This document shows positions 44,217 through 54,163 of a stretch of 64,000 nucleotides of DNA, piece by piece; the stretch's first letter is position 1, and every line of letters begins with the position of its first letter. The DNA comes from Algoriphagus alkaliphilus (GTDB lineage: Bacteria > Bacteroidota > Bacteroidia > Cytophagales > Cyclobacteriaceae): contig NZ_FMXE01000020.1 in assembly GCF_900103735.1 (NCBI RefSeq), forward strand, positions 26,572 through 90,571, written 5' to 3'. The notes under the pieces are model-generated. The model ran no database searches. It was not told the DNA's origin and was given only the letters and a program-made list of their open reading frames with translations. The position numbers and the translations under genes are program-made.

Positions 44217-47200
44217 TCATTCAATGACCAAGATTGATCCCATATAGTGTTTTTGTATGTTTTTTTCATTATTCCGGAAATTTACCCGGATGGTGTAAGA
44301 ACCATTTGGAATAGCCTTTCCATTAAAAGTTCCGTCCCAATCGCAGGTAGAAACTTCGGAAATGAGATTCGTATTGGCGCATTGAAAGATAATTTCTCCC
44401 CATTTATTAAAAATATAAACCTCCAACTCGTCGATTAGGTAATTCGTGTAAATGAGAAACTGTTTATCAGGATTTCCAATTTGGATCGCAGTGGGATGCA
44501 TCACCCGTAATTCACATTCTTCTTCTGTAATAAATGTGGTCTGGTAAGCACAACCTTCTGCGCTCATTACGATTAGCTCAAAATTCCCGATCAGCAACGG
44601 TTTATAGGTTGGAGCTTTCGAAACCAATTGCCCTTCATGGTACCATTCATAGCTTGCAAACCGGCCGGGATTAATTGTTTCGGCTATTTCATACCGGGGA
44701 CAAACCGTATACATTTCTTCTACTTCGGGTCTGATTTCGTCCGTACTTCTCATAATCAATACTCTGTCAAGGCCTATCAGGCAATCAAATGCGTTGAAGG
44801 CTCTTGCTTCGTAAGTTCCCTCCTCAATTGCAAGTATTTCCGGCTTGTCAGTCTGATTTGTCAGTTGAAATTCTACACCGGATGCATTTGTAAACCACCA
44901 TTCCAGTCTTTTGATTCTGTCGAAATCAGCTAACGCCGTAAGTGCCGCTGAACTTGAATCCGGGCACAAAGTCTCTGCTTGCAGGTCAATGTCAATATTC
45001 AATATAGGTTGCGCTACTTCAAATTTAAATTTGTCCTGATCACATGGAATACTTCCTGAAGGTTGAACGTCGAGAGCGAAATTCCCAAAACTGTCTAGAA
45101 TCAAGAATTCTTCGTTACCAATTTCATTTCCTTGATCATCCATCCAAGAAAATTCAGCATCTGCAGGATTTGCCCCTGTCAGAACTGCCTGATAAGTTTT
45201 TATCCCTTCACACGATTCGCTGATCAAAACAGGCGCAAATTCAATTTTCCGATTTACAGTGACCACCATTGTCTGTTCGTCAGGACAGAGGAGAGAGTTT
45301 GCACTTGGATCAAAGCCAAAGAAAGTATAGGTGCCCTGTTGGTTTAAAAGGAAAGTTTGAGTTGAGGCTTTCGTTACCATTTCTCCACTGGGGTAAGTCA
45401 CAGTGAAATTGAGACTTTCATTAGTTACCGGAGAAAAATTATAGCTTTCACAGATAGAAATAGCATCAGGAATTTCAAAAGTCACCCGCTCCGGGGTCAC
45501 GTCTACTTCAATGGAATTTCTGCCCAATTCACAATCCTTCCCGATTGATGGAATTATACTGTAAACAGTGGCTTCATAAATACCTTCTATGTCTACAGTT
45601 ATTTCAGTTTTGTTTGTAAACTGTGGTAATGGGATGATATTACCGGCATCATCAAATTTCCTCCAAATGATATCAGTTACTTCATCCTGAAATGTAGTTG
45701 TAAGTGTGATGATCGATGAGGGTCGCAATTCGCAAAGTTTGGTTGAAAGAAGGCTTACATCCACTTCCAGGACTGGTGCTTTGATCAGGAACTCCTTTGG
45801 TGGGATTGGACATGCCTCACTGTTTTTTGGCTGGACATCCAACTTAAATAATCCGGTGGAAACGGGAACCAATTGAACTCCTTCACTGACAAGTTCATCT
45901 TTTTCATTGAACCATTTGAATATAAGATCATTTGGATTTCGCCCGAATAATTCTGCTTCAAAAGTTCGGTTTCCAAAACAATCCTCCTGAATAAGTACAG
46001 GTTCAAATTCAACCGGATCTACCAGGGTGACATTAAACTCAATCAATGTCGGACATAGATCACTCGGTGTTGAAGGTCTTCCAACAATCTTGTGCAGACC
46101 TGCCTGATCCACCAGAAGAGATTCGCCTGCCTTTTTTGTCTCTTCTCTACCGTCCGGTGAAAAAAGCGTGAATTCTAAATTTTCATCGGTTTCAGGAATT
46201 AATCCAAAAGATTGACATATCGCCAAATCCTCAGCAACGGTAAATTGAACCTGGCCTTTGCCCGGAATTTCAATTAATTCTTTTTTGGGAACAGTACAGC
46301 TGTCTAAATCAAGCAGTTCAAAAACAAAAATACCCCCTGCGATGGAAACTGGAATTTTGCTCTGGCCTAAAAAACTTCCTGAAGTGGCAACTCCTCCTTT
46401 TTCATTGAGGACGCGGTAATGTCCGTCCACAGGCCCCGGAAGCTGAATGGTAAATCCACCTAAATTTTTTCCTACATCTGAACAGGATTCTCCTATGATA
46501 TCAATTAGCTCATATTTTAATTCCGGAGGAACCGTACCTATTGGAACCGCGGCCGCATAGGAATTTGTGCAATTGCCTAATGAAGAAATTAAATTATAAG
46601 CTCCGGACTCCATGTTTGGAATCACGAAAGTTTGACCTGTGGCAATAGGTCCAGAAGAATATTCAGTCTCTTCTACAAAAATATTATCGATTGGTGTCAG
46701 TGCCCTGATTCTGATCCCGCCATCTGCAATGTTGCATCCACTGGATTCAATAGGGTCGAGGATTTCAAAATCCGGTAAGGGGAAATAGGTCAGGGACTTT
46801 GACTTTTCAATAGTACAGCCCGAGACATCCGGATTAATCATTTCAAAAATGACCTCATAATTTCCCAAGGAGGGTAGTACTGAAGGTGATACAATCACCG
46901 AACTGCCGGTGCTGAGGAAGTTCCGGGTGGACTCTCCCTGTTTTTGGATGTACCAATTTCCGGAAATGGTTGGTTCGGTCAAGAAAGTCAACGACTGATT
47001 GGGGCAAATGATATCGCTGGGGGCTTTTATTTCAAATACAGGAGAGCTTGTTATGGTGGTACTCAGCGATCGCAAACAATCCTGAAGCCCACCTCCTGAG
47101 GGGATAAAAAAACTAACAGTGTATGTCCCGGGTGCAGTTACGTTTAATAGGTTATTATTTCCCACGACCGTACCGGATCCGTTTTTCCACTCAAACTTAA

Positions 47201-47696
47201 AAAGTGATACCGAAGGGTCGGAGGGATTTATTGCTCTGATTTCCAGTGGATCAGTGACGCATTGCTGGTAGCTTGAGTTAAGAATTACTTCCGGTGAGGG
47301 TTGGACAGTTATTTCCTTGATCTGTTTTGGAAAAGGAATTGCGGCTCTACTTACAATCAATTCGACTCGGTAATTTCCCGGGTCCTTAAATGTGAAAAAT
47401 ATAGTTTGAAATCCTCCAGGCTGTTTGTTAAAAATTTCTTTTCCCGATGTGTCAAAAATTTTCCAATCATATACATCAGTCAAAGCGTTTCCGCCTCCCG
47501 AAAACTCACCAATAACACTCCCGAACTGGATACAAAGTCTGTCTGGCCCAATTATTCCCGTACTGTATAATTCTAAAGGCGATTTCGAAGACATCAACAT
47601 TCTCTCCTCAAGAAACTCTTTGGCTCCGTCGGCAAACAAAAACACCAATATTAAACAACCGGTGATTAGAGAGAATTTTAGAAATTTGGAAATCAA
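44217..47696 (-). CDS. Giant T9SS type B secreted protein with Ig/PKD-like repeats
   Basis: 1159 residues. Signal-anchor MISKFLKFSLITGCLILVFL, then many Ig/PKD-like beta-sandwich repeats, several with a recurring PVxFEPVLIxExCxGxxTYxA pattern (EFEPVLIQEDCFGNRTFEAE and EFAPVLISESCEGIKTYQAV), a sign of internal duplication. The C-terminal about 95 residues (LRVMHPTAIQIGNPDKQFLI, VYIFNKWGEIIFQC, WDGTFNGKAIPNGSYTIRV) form the gliding-motility-associated sorting domain. Its C-terminus is clearly related to that of the protein at 48568. Likely surface-attached adhesin or matrix protein exported by T9SS with a PorP/SprF partner. Confidence 0.92.
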   Translation of the reverse strand: MISKFLKFSLITGCLILVFLFADGAKEFLEERMLMSSKSPLELYSTGIIGPDRLCIQFGSVIGEFSGGGNALTDVYDWKIFDTSGKEIFNKQPGGFQTIFFTFKDPGNYRVELIVSRAAIPFPKQIKEITVQPSPEVILNSSYQQCVTDPLEIRAINPSDPSVSLFKFEWKNGSGTVVGNNNLLNVTAPGTYTVSFFIPSGGGLQDCLRSLSTTITSSPVFEIKAPSDIICPNQSLTFLTEPTISGNWYIQKQGESTRNFLSTGSSVIVSPSVLPSLGNYEVIFEMINPDVSGCTIEKSKSLTYFPLPDFEILDPIESSGCNIADGGIRIRALTPIDNIFVEETEYSSGPIATGQTFVIPNMESGAYNLISSLGNCTNSYAAAVPIGTVPPELKYELIDIIGESCSDVGKNLGGFTIQLPGPVDGHYRVLNEKGGVATSGSFLGQSKIPVSIAGGIFVFELLDLDSCTVPKKELIEIPGKGQVQFTVAEDLAICQSFGLIPETDENLEFTLFSPDGREETKKAGESLLVDQAGLHKIVGRPSTPSDLCPTLIEFNVTLVDPVEFEPVLIQEDCFGNRTFEAELFGRNPNDLIFKWFNEKDELVSEGVQLVPVSTGLFKLDVQPKNSEACPIPPKEFLIKAPVLEVDVSLLSTKLCELRPSSIITLTTTFQDEVTDIIWRKFDDAGNIIPLPQFTNKTEITVDIEGIYEATVYSIIPSIGKDCELGRNSIEVDVTPERVTFEIPDAISICESYNFSPVTNESLNFTVTYPSGEMVTKASTQTFLLNQQGTYTFFGFDPSANSLLCPDEQTMVVTVNRKIEFAPVLISESCEGIKTYQAVLTGANPADAEFSWMDDQGNEIGNEEFLILDSFGNFALDVQPSGSIPCDQDKFKFEVAQPILNIDIDLQAETLCPDSSSAALTALADFDRIKRLEWWFTNASGVEFQLTNQTDKPEILAIEEGTYEARAFNAFDCLIGLDRVLIMRSTDEIRPEVEEMYTVCPRYEIAETINPGRFASYEWYHEGQLVSKAPTYKPLLIGNFELIVMSAEGCAYQTTFITEEECELRVMHPTAIQIGNPDKQFLIYTNYLIDELEVYIFNKWGEIIFQCANTNLISEVSTCDWDGTFNGKAIPNGSYTIRVNFRNNEKNIQKHYMGSILVIE

Positions 47697-47812
47697 GATT
47701 AATTTTTAAATTGACAAGGGGCTTATTTTCAATCTCCTAAGGTACACTATTTGCACCCTGCAAAAAAATAGCCGAAATGTGATTTCACGGCTTATAATAA
47801 GTTTTTTGTAGT

Positions 47813-48565
47813 TTATCTAATGAAAATCCAATCCAAGTTATCACTTAATCCCTCTGAAAATTCATATCCTTCGACATTGAAAACTTTCAGAGCTTCCGGG
47901 TCAGTGATCTTATTTTTTATCGCAAAGTTAGTCATCATTCCTCTTGCTTGTTTTGCAAAAAAACCAATGGTCTGATAGCCTTCATTTTTAAATTCCTTGA
48001 AATGGATAGTGATAACAGGGGATTTTAAAACTTTAAAATCTACCGCTTTGAAATATTCCTGAGAAGCAAGGTTGACGATGGGTTTACCCGCTGATGCTTC
48101 AGCGATTCTTTTTGCAATTTTTGTTCCCCAATATTCGTAAAGGTTTTTTCCTTTTTTTGTTTCCAGTCGTGTACCCATCTCCAGACGATAGGGCTGAATC
48201 AAATCCAGCGGCTTCAAAAGTCCGTATAGCCCGGATAGTATTCTTAGATGCTGCTGTGCAAAATCAAAATCTGCATAAGTATAGCTATCCACATCGATTT
48301 TGGTGTAAACATCCCCTTTAAAAGCCAGAAGTGCCTGCTTGGAATTTTCGGGATTAAATTCGTTTTGAAACCTCTTATAACGCTCCTCATTCAATTCTGC
48401 CAAATTCTCACTGACGTGCATCAGTTGCGCGATTTCAGCTGCGGACTTTTTTTTCATTACGCTGACCAAGGATTTTATATCTGAAGCGAAATCCGGGTGG
48501 CTGTATTCTTTGAAATTCGGAGTGGAATAATCTAATGTTTTGGCAGGGGAAATCAGAATCAACAT
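47813..48565 (-). CDS. yaaA: Peroxide stress protein YaaA
   Basis: A 250-residue DUF328 protein. The N-terminus MLILISPAKTLDYSTPNF, the KFQNEFNP-type helix, LYGLLKPLDLIQPYRLEMGT and the C-terminal FFAKQARGMMTNFAIKNKI are diagnostic. In E. coli YaaA limits free iron and protects from hydrogen peroxide, and the family fold binds DNA in vitro. Its ATG is two bases after the stop of the 1837-residue T9SS gene, so it is probably co-transcribed with it, an odd pairing of a cytoplasmic stress protein with surface proteins. Confidence 0.96.
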   Translation of the reverse strand: MLILISPAKTLDYSTPNFKEYSHPDFASDIKSLVSVMKKKSAAEIAQLMHVSENLAELNEERYKRFQNEFNPENSKQALLAFKGDVYTKIDVDSYTYADFDFAQQHLRILSGLYGLLKPLDLIQPYRLEMGTRLETKKGKNLYEYWGTKIAKRIAEASAGKPIVNLASQEYFKAVDFKVLKSPVITIHFKEFKNEGYQTIGFFAKQARGMMTNFAIKNKITDPEALKVFNVEGYEFSEGLSDNLDWIFIR

Positions 48566-48567
48566 GG

Positions 48568-51500
48568 TTATTGAATAATCGTAATGGCTTTAGTTTCGGA
48601 TTGGGTAATGTTTTGCGCGTTTGAGGTAAACCGCACCACTACTGCATATGTTCCATTGGGGACAAATTTTCCATTGACAATTCCGTCCCAAGGACAGAAA
48701 GGTTGACGAGGTTCCACGTTTTGATGCTCACAATAGAAAATCAATTCGCCCCATCGGTTGAAAATAAAAACCTCAACCTCATCAATGAATTCATTGGCAT
48801 AGAGAATAAATCCCCGATTGGGATCATTTAACACTACTCCATTTGGATAGGAGATTCTAAGTCGACAATCTTCCGTCACAACGAAAGTCGCTACATATTC
48901 GCAGCCCAGGTTGTCTGAAACCCGAAGTTCGTAATTGCCAGGCAGCGTAGGGGTGAATATTGCATCCTGTGAAACTTCCTCGCCATTCAAAATCCAACTG
49001 TAATTGTCATAGATGCCTGGGGCAATGCTTGTGGTTACTCCTTCAATAGCACAGATGATGATTTCTCCTTGTGGCATTACAGGCGGAATAATGGTTGATT
49101 TGATCACAGCATCACTCGCTCTGCCCAGTTCACAGCCGGCGGCATTTCTCAATAATACTTCATAGATTCCCTCTTGATCCACATCAATAATGGGACTGCC
49201 ATCAAATGCGGGAATTCTTGTTTTTGTACCGCCTACCACAAAAAACCATTCAATGGCTGTGACATGGGTCAAATCTGCATCAACAGTGATTGTTGTCCTC
49301 GTTTGACCTATGCAGAACGGAACGATGTCCAAACTTACATCTATCCTTGGATCCAAAACTACCGCCGTAAAGGGAATCTTATTGACGGGACATAATCCGC
49401 CAGATAAGGGTTGGACTTCCAGGGTGTAATCACCCGCTCTGGATGGAGTGAAAGTCTGCCTTCTTCCCACAATTACACCTAGGTCATCCCTCCAGATGAA
49501 AATCACATCAGATGGAATTGCATTGTTCAAAATTGCCTCATATCGGATGCCAGTTTGGCAGTCTATAACAGGTCCTCCGAGTTGAAAATCAATGGGTCTA
49601 GTGACAGTGACATTCATTTCAATTTCACGCGGACAATCAAATCCGGCCGGATCTTCACCGCGAATGGTGTATAGGCCTGATTGAGTAAAGGTGAAATTCC
49701 CTTGATTATCAGGAAGAATAGCAGTCCCGGCGGAATTCCTTGCGGTGTAGGTTAATGGATTTGGCCCTACCGGAGCGAAAATAAAGCTTTCACATGCGAT
49801 CACATTAGTTGGCACTGAGAACACAACTTCTAATTTCTGAGCAATAGTATAAATCTGATCATCTGGAATAGAACACCCAAATTGATCTAGGACCTCGACC
49901 AAATAATCTCCGTAAGGAACCAGAACACCAAAACTGGCCTGACCGGGAAGTGGACCAGTGAATAGTTGACCATCTCCTTGCCTCACTATGCGGAATTCTC
50001 CGACTTGTGCTGTTCCGTTGTTGAATGAAATAGTAATAATTCCCGGCTCTATTCCTGTGGCATTACAAGTTTCATCAGTCTTGGTCACAGAGAATTCAAG
50101 TGCGGCAGGAGGATTTAAGTTTTGAACTGTAACAGAGGCAACGTAAAAACAACCTGTGCTATTTTCCGCCTCAATAGCATATAATCCAGGCAGAAGACTA
50201 GTGACGGGAATTACGTCTCCTGCTGATACATTGGAGAAGGTCAGATTGAGGTCAGGTATCCTCAGCTCAGAAGCATTGGATTGCATGGTAATTTCAAAAG
50301 ATCCATCCGCTGTAGCGCAATCAGTAGCAGGTGTGGTCTGGACGGCGACAAAGAGTGGTAACTCATTCACCAAAAGATCCAATTTCTTTTCAATCGTACA
50401 CCCAGGCAAAATCGGATCTTCGGTTACGAAGAAAATATCATATTGGCCGGGACTAGGCAGGGTATTGATGAAAAGCTCGAGTTCGAAAAATTCACCCAAA
50501 CTCACTCGATTTCCATCTTGATTCAATTCATAGAACCAATCTCCGGTAATAGGAGTATCGGGAGCAAATACCACGGTGGTCTCTTCAAAACAAACCTCAG
50601 TCGCAGTTTGTGTCAATTCAAATTGAAAAGCGGGCCCAACAAAAACTTCCGCAATGGAAGGGCAAGTCTCGAATAGAGCAGCTTCATCGGGTGAAAGTCC
50701 GGCTGGTAATCGATAACTCACCCGTACGGTATAGATGCTTTCTTCATCCACTGTAATCGAATTTGAATTTTCATCTCCGAAAACTGTTCCAGCAGCATTG
50801 GCCCATTGAAAATCATACAAGCCCCCAGCAGGATCATAGCCATCTATTGCTGTGAGTGTGACCGGATCTCCGGCACACAGGGTAATATCATCCGCCAAGG
50901 TTAAGGCAGGAGGAGCTACTACTTCGATTTCCCCTTCAGCCTCAAAATAAGTGGGATCCCCACAACGATCCACTCTTAGCGCAATAGTATAGATTCCCGG
51001 AGCGGTAAAGAGTTGATCAAGTGTCTGAAATTCTTCTCCGGGTCCCCCGAAATTATTTCGGATTACAGTTCCGTCTTCATGCGTAATGGTCCAGAAATAA
51101 GAATCAATGTCAGGTTCTCCACCGCCTTCGAGTATTGCACTAGCGCCATCCACAGGATCCAGACAAAGTCTTGGTGGAAAAGCCAAAGCAGGTTCAGGAA
51201 TCGAACTTCCGCTGTTTTGCACAAACGAAGGAAGTCCAAGATTCGCCGGGCCAGGCATTGGCAGAACGGCATTTTGATTGAATGTACTGGAAGCGATACA
51301 GCCTGTACCGACCTGCACCTGTCCGATACGATTGTCTCCAACGACTGCGACATAGATTTGGCCGTCAGAGGCAATTTGCAAGGCTCCCAGGTTTAAGCCT
51401 GGCGTACCTCCAACTTGTTTTCTAGTGGAAAGAATGCAGGATTCCCGTTGGGCTCGGGTGGTGGCAGAGTCAAAGCAAGATGGGCAGGTAGCAGCATTGG

Positions 51501-54081
51501 GAGTATTGTTCTCGACTGGTTTAATGATGAACTCTTCGATTCCCGGGCCTCCGTTTCTGTAGGAAACCAGCACCCGATCCGAGTCTTGTGAAAATTCCAA
51601 TCCGTATACATTCCCACTGCATCCCAAATCAATCCTTGCATATTCTGATAGCCTTCCTGTTTGCTGGTCAAATTCAAAAATTTCGACTTTGTTACAGCCA
51701 CCCTCAGAAATAGTCACGGCAAGTTTTGTCCCATCAGGGCTGAATTTCATCGCGCCCACTCCGGAGTTGAATCCATGATTACTTCCTACGGAACTGAGTA
51801 CCGGCTGTCCGATGCCTTGGCTGGAAACCGGGTATGCCCTAAATGTGTTGTTTCCCAATTCATGAAACATCACCCAAGTGGTATCCCCTCCCGAAAATGC
51901 GGCTGAATGCTCTGTAGATGGACTGAAGAGGAAATTGTTTTTGGTCACCACATTCCCAACGCCGGTTTGATTTTCAGCTTTAATGTCGACCAGTGAAAAA
52001 CTTACCGTATTAGTACCACCAGCGGTGGCTTGGGTAGTAAATAGGTAATAAAGCGTCTGTTGCTGCGGTACTGCAACAGCGATGACGGATTGGCTGGACG
52101 AATTGTTTCCGCCAATGTCAGCTCCATTTTCCATTAGATTTCCATTCAGGTCCCAAACGGAATTGCCGTCAGTAAAGAATAAAACCTGACCGGCTTGGTC
52201 TGAGATGGTTGTGGTCCCTGCGGGAATATTCTGCGGATGCCGTTGTGCTATTGGTCTGGGGGTAGGCGCATTCGGATCATTCGGATCAGGATTGAAGTCC
52301 AAGCCTGCCCCATCTCCAAAATACCATATATTGTTGGATTGGTCAGGGAGATCCCAGATTTTCACCCGGATCTCAGCATATGCGTAGCACTCAGAACCTG
52401 GTTCTCTGACCAATGCCCAATACAAACCCGGTAGACAAACTTGATTTGCCTCTTTTCCTATCCACCCACGGTCTCTCTTATTGGACCAGAAGTACTCATA
52501 ATTAGTCCCTCCCGGGGGTGGGGCTTCTCCTCCTGCATTTGCTGCCTGTGCCTGAAGTAAAGGCTCAAGATCAATGCAGCTTAAGCAAATGGTGGTGTCT
52601 GCAGGCGTGAAGTCCGCCTCTAGGTTGTTTTCGGTAAGTGGGATTGTCTTGGGAACACTTAGTCTTGTCCCATCGGCAAATTCCACGGTGAGCGTCACCG
52701 AGATACTGGTGCCCTGAGCCACATCCTGCGGTATCAGAAAATGCTCCTGGTTGAAATCTGCAGGAAGTGGAGTTCCATCCGAATCAGTCAATGGGGGAGT
52801 AAATTCCCAATTAAAAGAGATCGGCTGATAATTTTCAGGGGTAATTACACTGGTCAGTTGGACTGGGTTATTGGAGCAGGGGGCTTCGGGACTCCAGGTG
52901 AAATCAAGTGTGGGAACTATATCCGCATTCGGAGCAAATATTGGGAAAATCGTCCCGCAGAAGTCGGTTCCGGCAAATGGATCTTCTTCGATTACAAGCG
53001 ATGCCTGATCGGCCTCATCCGGATTGGTGACCCTCCCGATCAGCTGAGGTCCACCGGGAACCTCTTCATAAATGTAATATAACTGACCATCCGGCCCCGT
53101 TTTGACATCATAGACCTGATTCAGCCCAGCTGTAAGAGGAATTTCTTCGGGCGTTGCAGAGAGGTTATTAGAGGGTACCCTGAATAGCTGATTCCCACGG
53201 GAGAAATAAATAAATGAACCATCCGGTGAAAAGTCCGCACCTCCGATATCACCTGTGCCACCTGATCCTGTAATAGGCTCAGGAGTACCGAAATTCCCGT
53301 TGCCGGTGTTAAATGGGATAACCAAAATATCATCTCCAGGATTTTCAGGAATGACAATGAGTCTACTGTTTTCTTCATCAAAAATGATAGCCTTTGGAGT
53401 AAATGGGATGGCTTCCGTGTCTGTTTGGGTAAAACTTCCCTGCGTATTCTCTATTCTTCTGGAAATCAAATTTCCACCCGAAAAACTGATCAGATAGGAG
53501 GGAGAAGATGGCGTTTTCACTACCAAAAGTGCACCGGATGCAGGGCCGATAACCTGATCTTTCACTGTGACTTCCCCTAATGGTCGTTCATTTCCGGTGG
53601 CCTGACCTGGGGCATTCATATCTACTACTGAATATTGCAGCTGACCTCCGGGAGAAATGTAGAAAATATAAAAAAGTTTATTTACCTCGGGATCATATTC
53701 TAAAATCCCTGTGGCTACTTTTTGTCTGCCGTCAATATTTCCGTTAAGGCCTGAGCCAACTCCCTGAATTGGTCTTGCACTGAAATCATAGACTAACTCG
53801 CCATTTGTGTAGAAAAGCGGCTGACCCGTGATCGGATCAATGGCGATGGCATTATTTTTTTCACCGATAATTACCGCACCCGGTAGTGTTTGAACGTTTG
53901 CTATTCCTCCTTTTCCGAAGGATAAATAGCTGTTGGGGGTGCCACTGCCGCAATTTCCAAAAATCCACTCATTATCATTGAAGCCTTGGGAATAGACGAA
54001 ACTACTATTTCCGAAAATGCTCAGGGAAATGATGCTTGTAAAAATTAAAATGAACCTTATGGAAATAGGGCTTCTTTTCAT
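48568..54081 (-). CDS. Giant T9SS type B secreted protein with duplicated N-terminal propeller-like modules
   Basis: 1837 residues from the ATG at 54081 (MKRSPISIRFILIFTSIISL signal, cleavage after VYSQ); the frame runs back to 54198 but that part has no signal and overlaps the divergent PorP gene. Two similar modules (WIFGNCGSGTPNSYLSFGKG with LFYTNGELVYDFS; IWYFGDGAGLDFNPDPNDPN with LFFTDGNSVWDLNG) look like beta-propeller domains in tandem, each followed by PKD-like repeats. C-terminal Ig-like repeats end in the sorting domain (RISYPNGVVLNDPNRGFILY, VFIFNRWGELIFYC, WDGIVNGKFVPNGTYAVVV). Likely a cell-surface adhesin exported by T9SS. PorP/SprF is divergent and YaaA follows. Confidence 0.92.
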   Translation of the reverse strand: MKRSPISIRFILIFTSIISLSIFGNSSFVYSQGFNDNEWIFGNCGSGTPNSYLSFGKGGIANVQTLPGAVIIGEKNNAIAIDPITGQPLFYTNGELVYDFSARPIQGVGSGLNGNIDGRQKVATGILEYDPEVNKLFYIFYISPGGQLQYSVVDMNAPGQATGNERPLGEVTVKDQVIGPASGALLVVKTPSSPSYLISFSGGNLISRRIENTQGSFTQTDTEAIPFTPKAIIFDEENSRLIVIPENPGDDILVIPFNTGNGNFGTPEPITGSGGTGDIGGADFSPDGSFIYFSRGNQLFRVPSNNLSATPEEIPLTAGLNQVYDVKTGPDGQLYYIYEEVPGGPQLIGRVTNPDEADQASLVIEEDPFAGTDFCGTIFPIFAPNADIVPTLDFTWSPEAPCSNNPVQLTSVITPENYQPISFNWEFTPPLTDSDGTPLPADFNQEHFLIPQDVAQGTSISVTLTVEFADGTRLSVPKTIPLTENNLEADFTPADTTICLSCIDLEPLLQAQAANAGGEAPPPGGTNYEYFWSNKRDRGWIGKEANQVCLPGLYWALVREPGSECYAYAEIRVKIWDLPDQSNNIWYFGDGAGLDFNPDPNDPNAPTPRPIAQRHPQNIPAGTTTISDQAGQVLFFTDGNSVWDLNGNLMENGADIGGNNSSSQSVIAVAVPQQQTLYYLFTTQATAGGTNTVSFSLVDIKAENQTGVGNVVTKNNFLFSPSTEHSAAFSGGDTTWVMFHELGNNTFRAYPVSSQGIGQPVLSSVGSNHGFNSGVGAMKFSPDGTKLAVTISEGGCNKVEIFEFDQQTGRLSEYARIDLGCSGNVYGLEFSQDSDRVLVSYRNGGPGIEEFIIKPVENNTPNAATCPSCFDSATTRAQRESCILSTRKQVGGTPGLNLGALQIASDGQIYVAVVGDNRIGQVQVGTGCIASSTFNQNAVLPMPGPANLGLPSFVQNSGSSIPEPALAFPPRLCLDPVDGASAILEGGGEPDIDSYFWTITHEDGTVIRNNFGGPGEEFQTLDQLFTAPGIYTIALRVDRCGDPTYFEAEGEIEVVAPPALTLADDITLCAGDPVTLTAIDGYDPAGGLYDFQWANAAGTVFGDENSNSITVDEESIYTVRVSYRLPAGLSPDEAALFETCPSIAEVFVGPAFQFELTQTATEVCFEETTVVFAPDTPITGDWFYELNQDGNRVSLGEFFELELFINTLPSPGQYDIFFVTEDPILPGCTIEKKLDLLVNELPLFVAVQTTPATDCATADGSFEITMQSNASELRIPDLNLTFSNVSAGDVIPVTSLLPGLYAIEAENSTGCFYVASVTVQNLNPPAALEFSVTKTDETCNATGIEPGIITISFNNGTAQVGEFRIVRQGDGQLFTGPLPGQASFGVLVPYGDYLVEVLDQFGCSIPDDQIYTIAQKLEVVFSVPTNVIACESFIFAPVGPNPLTYTARNSAGTAILPDNQGNFTFTQSGLYTIRGEDPAGFDCPREIEMNVTVTRPIDFQLGGPVIDCQTGIRYEAILNNAIPSDVIFIWRDDLGVIVGRRQTFTPSRAGDYTLEVQPLSGGLCPVNKIPFTAVVLDPRIDVSLDIVPFCIGQTRTTITVDADLTHVTAIEWFFVVGGTKTRIPAFDGSPIIDVDQEGIYEVLLRNAAGCELGRASDAVIKSTIIPPVMPQGEIIICAIEGVTTSIAPGIYDNYSWILNGEEVSQDAIFTPTLPGNYELRVSDNLGCEYVATFVVTEDCRLRISYPNGVVLNDPNRGFILYANEFIDEVEVFIFNRWGELIFYCEHQNVEPRQPFCPWDGIVNGKFVPNGTYAVVVRFTSNAQNITQSETKAITIIQ

Positions 54082-54163
54082 ATTTTTCGAACTGCTTACT
54101 AAAACACCCAAAGGGTTGTACCGTTTAGAAGCTAACTGAATATTCAAATAAACGAACAAATCC

